NCBI GenBank assembly: GCA_030037785.1
Contig: JASHQA010000158.1
Coordinates: 1-41,998 of the forward strand
Reading direction: 5' to 3'
Source: Streptosporangiaceae bacterium
GTDB lineage: Bacteria; Actinomycetota; Actinomycetes; Streptosporangiales; Streptosporangiaceae
DNA: 41,998 nt
Position numbers and translations under genes: made by a program. Every line of letters begins with the position of its first letter. Positions within the stretch are counted from its first letter, which is position 1. The notes under the pieces were generated by a model, which worked only from the letters and a program-made list of their open reading frames with translations, was not told the DNA's origin and did no database searches. Of the stretch, positions 1 to 8,940 are shown piece by piece.

Positions 1-411
1 GACGCGCTCATGGACCGGTCCGAAGGCCTGACCAAGGCCGAGCGCGAGCTCGTGGTGGTCGCGACCTCGGCGGCGAACAACTGCACCTACTGCATCGTGG
101 CCCACGGCGCTATCCTGCGGATCCGCGCCAGGGATCCGTACGTGGCCGACCAGGTGGCCAGCAATCCGTGGCAGGCCACGCTCGACCAGCGTGGGCGGGC
201 GATCGTGGACCTTGCGCTCGCGTTGTGCCGCACGCCCGAGCAGTTTGGCGAGACGGATCTCGGTGCCGCCAGGTCCGCCGGGCTGACCGACGACGAGATC
301 TGGGACGTCGGCGCGATCACCGCGCTGTTCGCTGCCTCGAACCGGCTCGCTCACCTCATGGCGCTGCAGCCCAACCCGGAGTACTACCTCATGGGCCGCA
401 GTCCCCGCTGA
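1..411 (+). CDS. AhpD-like / carboxymuconolactone decarboxylase family peroxidase-related protein (5' end probably outside the window)
   Basis: Open frame runs to the window edge; CTYCIVAH (CxxC...H) motif followed by the helical pattern typical of peroxidase-related AhpD-like proteins. Confidence 0.75.
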   Translation, partial: DALMDRSEGLTKAERELVVVATSAANNCTYCIVAHGAILRIRARDPYVADQVASNPWQATLDQRGRAIVDLALALCRTPEQFGETDLGAARSAGLTDDEIWDVGAITALFAASNRLAHLMALQPNPEYYLMGRSPR

Positions 412-448
412 GCCAGGACACCGGCGCTCGCTGATCGCCGCGCCCGCC

Positions 449-835
449 CTATCCCGGCGGACGGCCGAACTCGGCTGCGAGGGCGCGGGGCGCCTGGCAC
501 CGCCAGGCGTCGGTGATCAGCTCCGCGAGTTCGGCTGCCTCGATGGCGGGGAGCCGGACGAGCACCGCCGGGAAGCCGTTGTAGTGCGGCTCGGTAAAGA
601 ACTTCGCCGGATCGGCGGCGAGCAGTTCCTCCTTCTCTGCCAGGTTGGCGACGCGTACCGCGAGCACCTCAGGGTTGGGCACCCTCGGCTTCTTCGGTTC
701 GATCCGCTCGTTCCAGGCCCAGGCGAACCCCCGCATCTTTCCCTTGCTGAGCACTCCGAAGCCGAAGCTGTCCGCGGCCTCGCTCGTCTCCGGCAGCGAC
801 AGCGCGATGCGGCGGACGTCGTCCTGGGTGGCCAT
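449..835 (-). CDS. MmcQ/YjbR family protein
   Basis: 128 aa; pattern SLPETSEAADSFG...FAWAW...FFTEPHYNGFPAVLVRL typical of the MmcQ/YjbR fold. Confidence 0.8.
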   Translation of the reverse strand: MATQDDVRRIALSLPETSEAADSFGFGVLSKGKMRGFAWAWNERIEPKKPRVPNPEVLAVRVANLAEKEELLAADPAKFFTEPHYNGFPAVLVRLPAIEAAELAELITDAWRCQAPRALAAEFGRPPG

Positions 836-1035
836 CGACCCTCCTCAGCGCGCGGCGCCGCGGCGTCCGCTCGAGCTCACTGAGAACGCCCCTCTCCGAC
901 CGCGTAGCCAGCTCGAGGCTGACCCGCCTGCCGGCCCGTTCCCCTCCCTCATGATGACGCAAGCCGCGGCTGCGGACCGTCGACGGCGGTTCCCGGGCAG
1001 CACGCCGGGCAGGGGCGGGCGGCCGGGCGTTTGCC

Positions 1036-1722
1036 TTCGGTGCCGAGCCGTAACGTTTCCGGAACGATCCGGGCGTAGCGTCAGCGCCGTGGGGGAATCG
1101 CAGCCGGCCGGGCGCCGGTGACAACGGAGGTTGCTTCGCGCCGTGCTCGGTCGGCGTGGTGCAAGATGTGTTCTTCCCGCTGCTGGCGGCCTGCTGGCTG
1201 GCAGCGCTGGCCGCCCAGGCGGTCAGCTACCGCCGTTCGTCGGGTGAGCGCCGCCAGCAACTGAAGTGGCTGCTGTTCGGCGCCGTAGCCGGCGCCATCG
1301 CGCTGCCCCTCGCGCTCTCGCTGAGCGCAAGTCACGGGCTCACCGAACTGGAGGCCGGCATCGCGGCCACCGCGGGCTTGCTGCTGGCGACCAGGGTCCT
1401 GCCGTTGTCGTCACCGGTGGCAGTGGCGGCCTCCACGCTGGCTGCGGCCGCGCTGTTCAATCCACTGCGCCGACGGGTCCAGCGGGTGGTGGATCGGCGC
1501 TTCAACCGAGCCCGTTACGACGCTGACCGGATCGTCGCGGCGTTCGCTGCCCGGCTGACGGACGCCGTGGACCTGCACACGGTGCGAGACGAGCTGACCG
1601 AGGCTGTCTGCCGTGCCCTCGAGCCCGCAGCGGTGTCGGTGTGGATCAGCGCCCCGGCCGAAGACGGCATGCAGCGCGACCGCGTGCACTTATCGATTGG
1701 GATTCTCAGTCATAGTTACTGA
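1036..1722 (+). pseudogene. Remnant of a multi-pass membrane sensor-like protein (N-terminus and C-terminal part retained, middle lost)
   Basis: Conserved upstream region plus N-terminus GTGGGGGAATCGCAGCC (MGESQPAGRR*) stops early; a C-terminal part resumes at about 1156 (PVAVAASTLAAAALFNPLRRRVQ...VSVWI), homologous to the remnant at 36.2-37.0 kb. Confidence 0.6.
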
Positions 1723-1739
1723 GAAGCCCAATCGATAAG
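1689..1739. repeat. Long inverted repeat / hairpin, copy 1 (22-nt arms, 7-nt loop CATAGTT)
   Basis: CTTATCGATTGGGATTCTCAGT-CATAGTT-ACTGAGAAGCCCAATCGATAAG; 21/22 arm positions pair; near-identical copy at 7883-7923. Confidence 0.95.
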
Positions 1740-3019
1740 CTCCGCAGGTCTCCCGGTAGCTCCCTGGCCGCCTGCCTGGCGGCGTCGAGCACGTCGGCGA
1801 TCGGGATGCCGAGCCTGCTGGCGGCGGCGCGGACGTCAGCGAACTCGGGTTGCACGGTCACCGGAGCACCGTCGAGCCAGCCGCGCTTGACGTGCACGGG
1901 CTGGCCACCGACCTGGACCTCGACCTGGTCACGCGGCAGCGCGAGCCGGTTGACCCCGGTGACCCGTACGCCGAGCGTGGTGGTCACCCGGAGCAGCGTG
2001 TGCACGACCGAGTCCAGCGTGTCTGCCTGCGTGAGGGCCGTCACCACGTGCCCTGGCCTGCCGGTGCGCATCAGCACGGGGGTAAGCCAGCAGTCGATGG
2101 CGCCCGCGGTCTGCAGCGCATCGAGCGCGTCCGGCCAGAGCCGCGGATCCAGGTCGTCGACGGTCGACTCCACCAGCCGCAGCGCCGAGGACGCCAAGGC
2201 CGGCGCCCCGCCGACTGGCACGCCGACGAGCACCCGGACGATGTTGGCGTGGCTGGCTGGGTCGCGGCTGCCCGCGCCGCTCCCGGCAGATCGCACGATC
2301 ATGGGCGGCAGTGGTCCCCACTCCGCTGCCAGCGCGGCCAGCAGCGCAGCGCCGGTCGGCGTGCACAACTCGGCCTCGCCCGGTCCAGGGCCAGCGCTCA
2401 CGGGCGCCCCGGCGTCGGACAGCAGCCGGACAACCGCGGGCACCGGCACGGGCAGCGGCCCGTGGGCTGCGACGACCGATCCGCCACCCAGCCCGACACT
2501 GCTGACCGTGACCGCTGCATCCGCCGCGAGCAGCCCCAGGGAGTCGAGAGCCACGGCGCTGCCGATGACGTCAGCGAGCGAGTCGAGCGCCCCGACTTCG
2601 TGGAAGGTGACGCGCTCGGCCGGGACGCCGTGCACCTGTGCCTCGGCGGCGGCCAGCAGGCTGAACACCCGGACCGAGAACTCAGCGGCGGCGCCGGGCA
2701 GGCTCGCCGCGCTGATCAGATCGAGCACCTCAGCCAGGCCGCGGTGGACCTGGCTCGGTCCGGCCTGGATCGCTGCCCGCGCGGCGCGCAAGCCGTGTCG
2801 GCGGACGCTCGTCACGTGCACGGTGAGCTGTTCGCCAGTCGCGGCCGAGAGCCGGCCAACGGCAGAGGTGACCGCTGCCTGGTCGGCGCCGGCGTCGACG
2901 AGCGCGGCCAGCAGCATGTCACCCGCGGCGCCGGCGCTGGCGTCGATCCAGGCCGCCGTGCTCACCTGGCCCGGCTGCCCAGCGGTGCTCATTGGGCCCG
3001 GCTGCCCAGCGGTGCTCAC
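1706..3019 (-). CDS. larC: LarC, nickel insertion protein of nickel-pincer nucleotide biosynthesis
   Basis: WIDASAGAAGDMLLAALVDAGA N-terminus, HEVGALDSLADVIGSAVALD and ESTVDDLDPRLWPDALDAL motifs; adjacent to larB/larE/larA. Confidence 0.9.
   Translation of the reverse strand: MSTAGQPGPMSTAGQPGQVSTAAWIDASAGAAGDMLLAALVDAGADQAAVTSAVGRLSAATGEQLTVHVTSVRRHGLRAARAAIQAGPSQVHRGLAEVLDLISAASLPGAAAEFSVRVFSLLAAAEAQVHGVPAERVTFHEVGALDSLADVIGSAVALDSLGLLAADAAVTVSSVGLGGGSVVAAHGPLPVPVPAVVRLLSDAGAPVSAGPGPGEAELCTPTGAALLAALAAEWGPLPPMIVRSAGSGAGSRDPASHANIVRVLVGVPVGGAPALASSALRLVESTVDDLDPRLWPDALDALQTAGAIDCWLTPVLMRTGRPGHVVTALTQADTLDSVVHTLLRVTTTLGVRVTGVNRLALPRDQVEVQVGGQPVHVKRGWLDGAPVTVQPEFADVRAAASRLGIPIADVLDAARQAARELPGDLRSLSIGLLSNYD
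2963..3019 (-). repeat. 27-bp tandem duplication at the larC 5' end
   Basis: GTGAGCACCGCTGGGCAGCCGGGCCCA / ATGAGCACCGCTGGGCAGCCGGGCCAG / GTGAGCACG; encodes MSTAGQPGP MSTAGQPGQ VSTAA. Confidence 0.9.
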
Positions 3020-3699
3020 CTGGCCCTGCCGACCCGGCGGGCGATCCGGGCCGCTGCCACCGCGGCGCCGAAGCCGTTGTCGATGTTGACGACGGTCAAC
3101 CCGGGGGCGCAGGCGTTCAGCATGGTCAGCAGCGCGGCCAGGCCGCCGAGCGAGGCGCCGTAGCCCACGCTCGTCGGTACCGCGATCACCGGCGTGCCGA
3201 CTAGGCCGGCCAGCACTCCGGGCAGTGCCCCGTCGGTGCCGGCGATGGCGACGATGGCATCGGCGGCGGCGAGCCTGTCCACCTCGGCCAGCAGTCGGTG
3301 CAGGCCGGCCACTCCGACGTCAGGGATCAGCGTCGCTGTGGTGCCGAACACCTCCGCCGTTGCCATCGCCTCGCGTGCCACCGGCAGATCCGAGGTACCG
3401 GCGGTAACAACCGCCACCGTGCCGCTCGGGACGGGCACCGGGCCGAGCACGACCGTCCGGCCCTCGTCGTCGACCCTGGCGGCCTCGAACTCGCGCCGGC
3501 ACGTCGCCCGGGTCGGTTCGTCGCAGCGCGTGGCCAGCACCGCCCGGCCGGGGTGGGCCGCTGCCAGGGCGCGCAGCGAGGCGATCGTCTGCTCTGGTGT
3601 CTTGTGCGCGGCGAGCACGACTTCCGGGTCGCCGGTGCGGGCTAGCCGGTCGGTGTCCAGCCGGGCAAACCCGAGGTCACGGGGCGGCAGGCTGTTCAT
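3016..3699 (-). CDS. larB: LarB, nickel-pincer cofactor carboxylase/hydrolase
   Basis: AIR carboxylase-like C-terminal half (VVTAGTSDLPVAREA...GTDGALPGVLAGLV..PVIAVPTSVGYGAS); GTGA overlap with larC. Confidence 0.9.
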   Translation of the reverse strand: MNSLPPRDLGFARLDTDRLARTGDPEVVLAAHKTPEQTIASLRALAAAHPGRAVLATRCDEPTRATCRREFEAARVDDEGRTVVLGPVPVPSGTVAVVTAGTSDLPVAREAMATAEVFGTTATLIPDVGVAGLHRLLAEVDRLAAADAIVAIAGTDGALPGVLAGLVGTPVIAVPTSVGYGASLGGLAALLTMLNACAPGLTVVNIDNGFGAAVAAARIARRVGRAR

Positions 3700-3723
3700 G
3701 ACCTCATCGTGTCATGATGCCTC

Positions 3724-4596
3724 ATGCAGGTTCGGCGCTGCGTGCGCGCACATGCTGGCGATGCCGCTGCCCTGCTGGACTGGTTCAGCCGTACTCGCGA
3801 GGTCACGGTCGCGTTCTCGGGCGGCGTCGACTCCGCGCTCGTCGTGGCGGCGGCGGCGAGGTCGCTGGGGCCGTCGCGGGTGCACGCGGTGACCGCAGTT
3901 TCCGATGCCCTGCCCAGCGGAATGCTGGACGTCGCGCGCAGGGTCGCGGACATGGTCGGCGTCCGCCACTCTGAAATCCAGACGCGGGAAATCGACAATC
4001 CGGGCTACGCCGCGAACGGACCGGACCGGTGTTACTTCTGCAAGGCCACGCTGATCGACACGGTCGCGGCACGCGGCCATCTCGGCGCCGGCAACCTGCT
4101 CGTCACCGGAACCAACGCCGACGACGTCGCGGCGGGCTGGCGGCCAGGGATCAGGGCAGCCGCCGAGCGCGGCGCGGGCACCCCGCTCGCCGACACCGGG
4201 ATGGGAAAGCAGGCCGTGCGCGAACTGAGCCGCCACTGGCGGCTGCCCACCTCAGATCAGCCCGCCAGCCCGTGCCTGTCCAGCCGGGTTGCCTACGGGA
4301 TACCCATCACCCCGGCCCGGCTGGCGCGGATCGATGCCGCCGAGCAGGCGGTGCGCCGACTACTCGCCCAGGCTGGGATCACCAGCCGCGACCTGCGGGT
4401 GCGCGATCTCGGCAGCCAGGTGCGCGTCGAGGTCGACGCCGACGTGGTCGTCGTTATCGCCCGCTCGCCCGTGGTCCGCGATGCGGTCAGCCGCGCCGTC
4501 GCCGCCGCGGGCTTTACCGATTCCCCGGTGGACGTCGCGGTCTTCGCGTCGGGAGCGCTGAACTCGGCCCTGCCCGCAGAGCTGCGATTCCGCTGA
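3724..4596 (+). CDS. larE: LarE, ATP-dependent sacrificial sulfur transferase
   Basis: PP-loop SGGVDSALV; CYFCK; SPCLSSRVAYGIPIT motif containing the LarE conserved cysteine region. Confidence 0.9.
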   Translation: MQVRRCVRAHAGDAAALLDWFSRTREVTVAFSGGVDSALVVAAAARSLGPSRVHAVTAVSDALPSGMLDVARRVADMVGVRHSEIQTREIDNPGYAANGPDRCYFCKATLIDTVAARGHLGAGNLLVTGTNADDVAAGWRPGIRAAAERGAGTPLADTGMGKQAVRELSRHWRLPTSDQPASPCLSSRVAYGIPITPARLARIDAAEQAVRRLLAQAGITSRDLRVRDLGSQVRVEVDADVVVVIARSPVVRDAVSRAVAAAGFTDSPVDVAVFASGALNSALPAELRFR

Positions 4597-4610
4597 TCCG
4601 CGCTCCTCAT

Positions 4611-4679
4611 CCGCCCCGCGTTAGCCGCCTCGCGCTAGCCGCCTCGCGCTAGCCGCCCCCGCTAGCCGCCCCGCGTTAG
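4611..4679. repeat. 14-bp tandem repeat, 5 units, between convergent larE and larA
   Basis: CCGCCCCGCGTTAG / CCGCCTCGCGCTAG x2 / CCGCCCCCGCTAG / CCGCCCCGCGTTAG. Confidence 0.95.
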
Positions 4680-5956
4680 CCGCCCCTCGCCAGGTACGGG
4701 ATCGTCTGCGGACCCTCCGGCAGCACGCAGACTCGTGCGGCGGGCCCCAGCCGGCTCAGTTGCGCCGCGATGGTCTCGCTGATGTCAGCGGTCTGCTGCA
4801 GGTGTGCATCGGCCAGGTCAGCGTCCGACAGATACGACGTATGCATCACCACCGTGCTGCGTACCTGAATCTGCGCCTGGATCTGCACCTGCCACTGGTC
4901 GGGAACGGTGACGGCGCGCCCGGTGATCTCCGCCAGCAGCGCACGCGGAGACGCCGCGGAGCGCAGCACATCGCGGTAGGAACCGTGGTCGGGATAGCCG
5001 TCGCGGCACTCAGCCGCGCAGATGATCATTCCGCCGTCGCGCACCACACGGCTGGCAGCCGACATGCCCTTGACCGACTGATACAGGTTCTGATCGAGGG
5101 GGAAACCCGAGCCCGTCGTGACCACGATGTCGCACGGCGCCGCCAGCTCCCGCATCGCGAGCCGCCTCGCCAGCCGGGTCGCGTGCGCGTGCATCGGCAG
5201 GATGTCACCGCCGAACGCGGCCACGATCTGCTTGTCGGAGTTGAGCACGACGTCGAAGGCAAACGTGACACCCGTAGCGGTCGCGATCGCGCGGACATCG
5301 TCGTGCACCGGGTTGCCCTCGGTGATGCCCCAGGTAGCGGACGGGTGGCCGATCCTCGCCGCGTCGTGCAGGACCAGCACGGTATCCAGGCCCGCGAGGC
5401 CCGGCGCCACCATCTTCGGCCCGCCGGAAAACCCGGCGAAGAAGTGCGGCTCCACGAACCCCGTCGTGATCTTCACGTCCGCCGCGGCCCACTCCGAGTT
5501 CAGCCACACCGGGACGTCAGCGCCGAACGTGCCCATCCAGCTGAGCCGGGACGAGTCCCTGGCGTCGTGGTTGACGACCCGGACCGAGTCGACCACGACG
5601 TCGCCGAGCATGGCCCGAAGCTCTGCTTCGGTGTTCGCCCGGTGCGTCCCGGTGGCCACGAGCACGACGATGTCCTCGAAGTCGACCACGCCGTCCAGCT
5701 CGGCCAGCACGGCCGGCAGCATCGCCCTGCTCGGCTGCGCCCGGGTGCCGTCACAGACTGAAATCGCCACGGTCTGTCCACGCCGGACCCGCGCCGCCAG
5801 CGGCGGCCCGCTCACCGGCGCGCGCAACGCCGCCGTCAGCGCCGCGGCAGGATCCGGCACCGCCGAGGCCGGCCGCGGATACACCACCTCCGCGTGCTGG
5901 GGCACCTCGATGTCCAGACCGGATTCGCCATAGGCGAGGCGCACGCGCATGGCCAT
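4676..5956 (-). CDS. larA: LarA-family nickel-dependent 2-hydroxyacid racemase/epimerase homologue (start re-assigned downstream of the ORF-track start)
   Basis: VATGTHR...EPHFFAGFSGGPKMVAPGLAGLDTVLVLHDA carries the LarA His/Lys pattern; MAMRVRLAYGESGLDIEVP looks like the natural N-terminus. Confidence 0.85.
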   Translation of the reverse strand: MAMRVRLAYGESGLDIEVPQHAEVVYPRPASAVPDPAAALTAALRAPVSGPPLAARVRRGQTVAISVCDGTRAQPSRAMLPAVLAELDGVVDFEDIVVLVATGTHRANTEAELRAMLGDVVVDSVRVVNHDARDSSRLSWMGTFGADVPVWLNSEWAAADVKITTGFVEPHFFAGFSGGPKMVAPGLAGLDTVLVLHDAARIGHPSATWGITEGNPVHDDVRAIATATGVTFAFDVVLNSDKQIVAAFGGDILPMHAHATRLARRLAMRELAAPCDIVVTTGSGFPLDQNLYQSVKGMSAASRVVRDGGMIICAAECRDGYPDHGSYRDVLRSAASPRALLAEITGRAVTVPDQWQVQIQAQIQVRSTVVMHTSYLSDADLADAHLQQTADISETIAAQLSRLGPAARVCVLPEGPQTIPYLARGG

Positions 5957-6038
5957 ATCCAACCCGACGCGCACCGCGCCGTCACCTGTGCACCGGTAGC
6001 TGCGCCAGATGGGCGGCGACCGCTGCGCCGCACCGCGG

Positions 6039-7205
6039 CTACTTCCAGAGCTGCCTGCTCGCGAGCTCGGCGCCCTTGACGATGTTCTCGTACTTCGTCC
6101 ACGCTGCCTGGGCATGCCAGCGCATACCGCAGTCCGTGCCCGCGATCACGTTCTCGCGGCCGCAGACGCTCGCGAAGTTGACGAGCGTGTCCGCGACCAC
6201 CTCGGGCGGCTCGACCACCGGTGTGGTGTGATCGACCACGCCGGGAATGATGATCTTGTCCTCGGGCCACGCGAGCTCGTCGCGCCAGATCCGCCACTCA
6301 AGCCGGTGGGTGGACTTCGCCGACTCGATCGAGAACGCCTGGGCCTTCACCGTCAGCATCATCTCGGCGAACTGCCGAAGCGGCACCTCGCCCGTGTGCA
6401 TGCCGGGCCAGCTGCCCCAGCACACGTGGAAGCGGATCATCTCCGCTGGAATGCCATCGAGCGCCGCGTTCAGCGCGTCGAGGCGCAGCCTGATGAAGCG
6501 CTCGTACTCAGCGTCCGACATCGGCGGGCGGCGCGCCTCTTCCCAGTCGTGGCTGATGGCTGGGTCGTCGATCTGGAGGATCAGGCCGTTGTCCGTGACC
6601 GTCTTGAAGATCGGCGCCATGACCTCGGTCAACGCGACCACGAAGTCGTCGTCGGTCTTGTAGTACTCGTTCCAGACGAACTCCTCGAGCCACTCCGGCG
6701 CGATGACGCAGTAGAACGCTTCGGAGTCCGGCGCGTGCACCGCGAGAGCCTTCTTGAACAACTGGATGTCGCGCTCGAACGGCTCGAGCGACTTCAGCCG
6801 GAGCGGTCCGCTGACCACGGTCCGCATCGACATCACGGGGTTGTCCGTGTTGTCACCCATCATGGTGGCGAACATGTCCGCGTAAAAGTCGTCGTACTTG
6901 AAGAAGTCACGGCCGAGCCAGCGGACACGCTCGAGACTCACTGGCGGCTCATCGGCCGGGATCTCAGGCGCGATCGTCTCGAAGCCCTCAACCAGCTCAA
7001 ACACGGTGCCGGGGCCGATGCCGGCAGGCTCACCGTTCGAGATGACATCCATCCCGATCTGGACCTGCTTCTTGACCAGCTCATTGACCTCGTACTCGAC
7101 CCGCTCCGGCGGGGTGGCCGGCGGACCCATTGCCGCGTTGCCCGCGTCTGGCATGAAGAGCTTGCCCGTGTGCGTGGCAAGGATACGGTCAGTGCTGCGC
7201 TGCAT
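6039..7205 (-). CDS. Cobalamin-independent methionine synthase-like (MetE C-terminal/UROD-like fold) protein
   Basis: HTGKLF...VISNGEPAG...VVSGPLRLKSLEPF...LILQIDDPAISHDW...RFHVCWGSWPGMHTGEVPL...GTDCGMRWH pattern. Confidence 0.75.
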   Translation of the reverse strand: MQRSTDRILATHTGKLFMPDAGNAAMGPPATPPERVEYEVNELVKKQVQIGMDVISNGEPAGIGPGTVFELVEGFETIAPEIPADEPPVSLERVRWLGRDFFKYDDFYADMFATMMGDNTDNPVMSMRTVVSGPLRLKSLEPFERDIQLFKKALAVHAPDSEAFYCVIAPEWLEEFVWNEYYKTDDDFVVALTEVMAPIFKTVTDNGLILQIDDPAISHDWEEARRPPMSDAEYERFIRLRLDALNAALDGIPAEMIRFHVCWGSWPGMHTGEVPLRQFAEMMLTVKAQAFSIESAKSTHRLEWRIWRDELAWPEDKIIIPGVVDHTTPVVEPPEVVADTLVNFASVCGRENVIAGTDCGMRWHAQAAWTKYENIVKGAELASRQLWK

Positions 7206-7386
7206 TGTCGTCTCCGCGAGGTCTGGATGGCCGGGCCGGGGTTCGTGTCCGCAAGCTAACCACGCGACCGGTGCGCGCTCCAGCCCGTCCCTGGCGATGG
7301 CTACCCGGCAGATGGGCCGACGACCGGGTGGGTAGGAGGCAAATCACTAGCATCGGTTTCAGCTGGCAACCAGAGGGACGGACGTG

Positions 7387-7851
7387 ATGAGCTTCCAGAA
7401 AACTCCTGCCGGTACTCGCGGCGCCCGCGGCGCGGGCTCCAATGCCATGACGCGCACCCTGATGCGGGTCATGACGAGCTGGCACAAGCGGTCCGGCGAC
7501 AAGTTCCAAGGCATGGACCTGCTGTACCTGACCACGATCGGGGCCAAAACCGGGCAGAAACGGCAGTCCACCGTGGCCCGGTTCCCGGACGGCGAGAACG
7601 CCTGGCTGGTGGTCGCGTCGGCCGGCGGATCGGCTCGGAACCCGGCCTGGTACCACAACCTCGCCGCGCATCCCGACCAGGTCTGGGTCGAGTTCGGCGG
7701 CGAGCAGATGCGGGTGACTCCGACGCAACTCGACGGCGACGCACGCGCGCAAGCGTGGCAGCAGATCACCAAGAGCCAGCCGCGGTACGCGGGCTACCAG
7801 CAGAAAACCGACCGGACTATCCCGGTGGTCCGGCTCGCCCGCACCACCTGA
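7387..7851 (+). CDS. Nitroreductase family deazaflavin (F420)-dependent oxidoreductase
   Basis: DLLYLTTIGAKTGQKRQSTVARFPDGENAWLVVASAGGSARNPAWYHNLAAHPDQVWVE is diagnostic of the Ddn-type family. Confidence 0.9.
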   Translation: MSFQKTPAGTRGARGAGSNAMTRTLMRVMTSWHKRSGDKFQGMDLLYLTTIGAKTGQKRQSTVARFPDGENAWLVVASAGGSARNPAWYHNLAAHPDQVWVEFGGEQMRVTPTQLDGDARAQAWQQITKSQPRYAGYQQKTDRTIPVVRLARTT

Positions 7852-7882
7852 GCTGCCGCGCGCTAGCGCCCGCTCACCTCAA

Positions 7883-7923
7883 CGATTGGGATTTTCAGTC
7901 ATAGTTACTGAGAAGCCCAATCG
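7883..7923. repeat. Long inverted repeat / hairpin, copy 2 (same orientation as copy 1)
   Basis: CGATTGGGATTTTCAGT-CATAGTT-ACTGAGAAGCCCAATCG; loop and right arm identical to 1689-1739. Confidence 0.95.
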
Positions 7924-7947
7924 ATAACAGCAGAGCCCGGAGGAGAG

Positions 7948-8907
7948 ATGACCGAGCCTGTCGCAGCCGGCCAGATCCAGGAGACGCAGATCAGCCGCTA
8001 CCGGTCAACGCGTGGTCTCGACTACGACTCGGTGCCGTGGAAGCTGTGGGAGAAGTCCAAGAAGCTCTTCTGGGACCCGGCCGACCTCGACTTCACGCAG
8101 GACGCCACCGACTGGCAGGCGATGCCAGACGACGAGCGGCTGCTCGTTGCCCTGTCCGCCCGCGGATTCATGGTCGGCGAGGAAGCCGTGACGCTGGACA
8201 TCGTCCCGCTGTTGCGCTGCATGTCCGACCTCGGACGCCTCGAGGACACGATGTACCTGTCGATGTTCGCGATGGAAGAAGCCAAGCACACCGACATGTT
8301 CCGGCGGTGGTTCGATGCCGTCGGCCTCGACCCGTCGTCGCTCGACGACATCGTCCGGGCCCGGCAGGCCGCGCTCGGGCAGGGCGACCGCCCAGGCCTG
8401 TTCGACGGGGCCCTCACCCGGGTGATGCGCAGACTGGACACCGACAGGTCACCCAGGGCCATCCTGGACGCGACCCTCATCTACAACCAGCTCGTCGAGG
8501 GCGTCGCGGCGATCGCGGGGTACCGCCGCTGGGAACTGACGTTCCGCAGGCTCGGCAAGCTCCCCGGTCTGCAGGCCGGCATCAAGCTCACGCAGCGCGA
8601 CGAGCGGCGTCACATCGCCTACGGCACCTATCTCGGCCGGCAGATCATCGCGGCGAACCCCGAGCTATGGGAGTGGGTCGAGCAGCGGTGGGCGAGACTC
8701 ACCGCGGGCTTCGGCGGCGGTTACGGAGCCGCGGAGCCGGAGCTGCGAGACCGCAGGGCGGCCCTCGGCTTCGATGACGAGTACGAGCAGGGACTGATCA
8801 GGCGCCGGCTCGAGGCGCTGGCCGTGGCCCGCACGATGAACATCGCCGAGGTCAACGCCAGCGCGGTCGAGACGTTCGAGCCCGAGGAGCTCCAGCACGT
8901 GGTCTGA
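7948..8907 (+). CDS. R2-like ligand-binding oxidase (R2lox, ribonucleotide-reductase small-subunit-like)
   Basis: VGEEAVTLDIVPLL, MYLSMFAMEEAKHTDMF, IYNQLVEGVAAIAGY, DERRHIAYGTYL metal-ligand helices; SD GGAGGAGAG before ATG. Confidence 0.88.
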   Translation: MTEPVAAGQIQETQISRYRSTRGLDYDSVPWKLWEKSKKLFWDPADLDFTQDATDWQAMPDDERLLVALSARGFMVGEEAVTLDIVPLLRCMSDLGRLEDTMYLSMFAMEEAKHTDMFRRWFDAVGLDPSSLDDIVRARQAALGQGDRPGLFDGALTRVMRRLDTDRSPRAILDATLIYNQLVEGVAAIAGYRRWELTFRRLGKLPGLQAGIKLTQRDERRHIAYGTYLGRQIIAANPELWEWVEQRWARLTAGFGGGYGAAEPELRDRRAALGFDDEYEQGLIRRRLEALAVARTMNIAEVNASAVETFEPEELQHVV

Positions 8908-8940
8908 GCTCCCAGGGGGCTCCGCTCCTGGCACGCCGGC

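Noticed and set aside
645-1124. Overlapping long ORFs on both strands (158 aa and 151 aa)
   Set aside because: Shadow frames of the MmcQ/YjbR gene and GC-rich intergenic DNA; Arg/Pro/Ala-rich with no domain.
1806-3163. Long plus-strand ORFs antisense to larC/larB (427 and 437 aa)
   Set aside because: High-GC antisense shadow ORFs; the minus frames carry recognisable LarC/LarB motifs.
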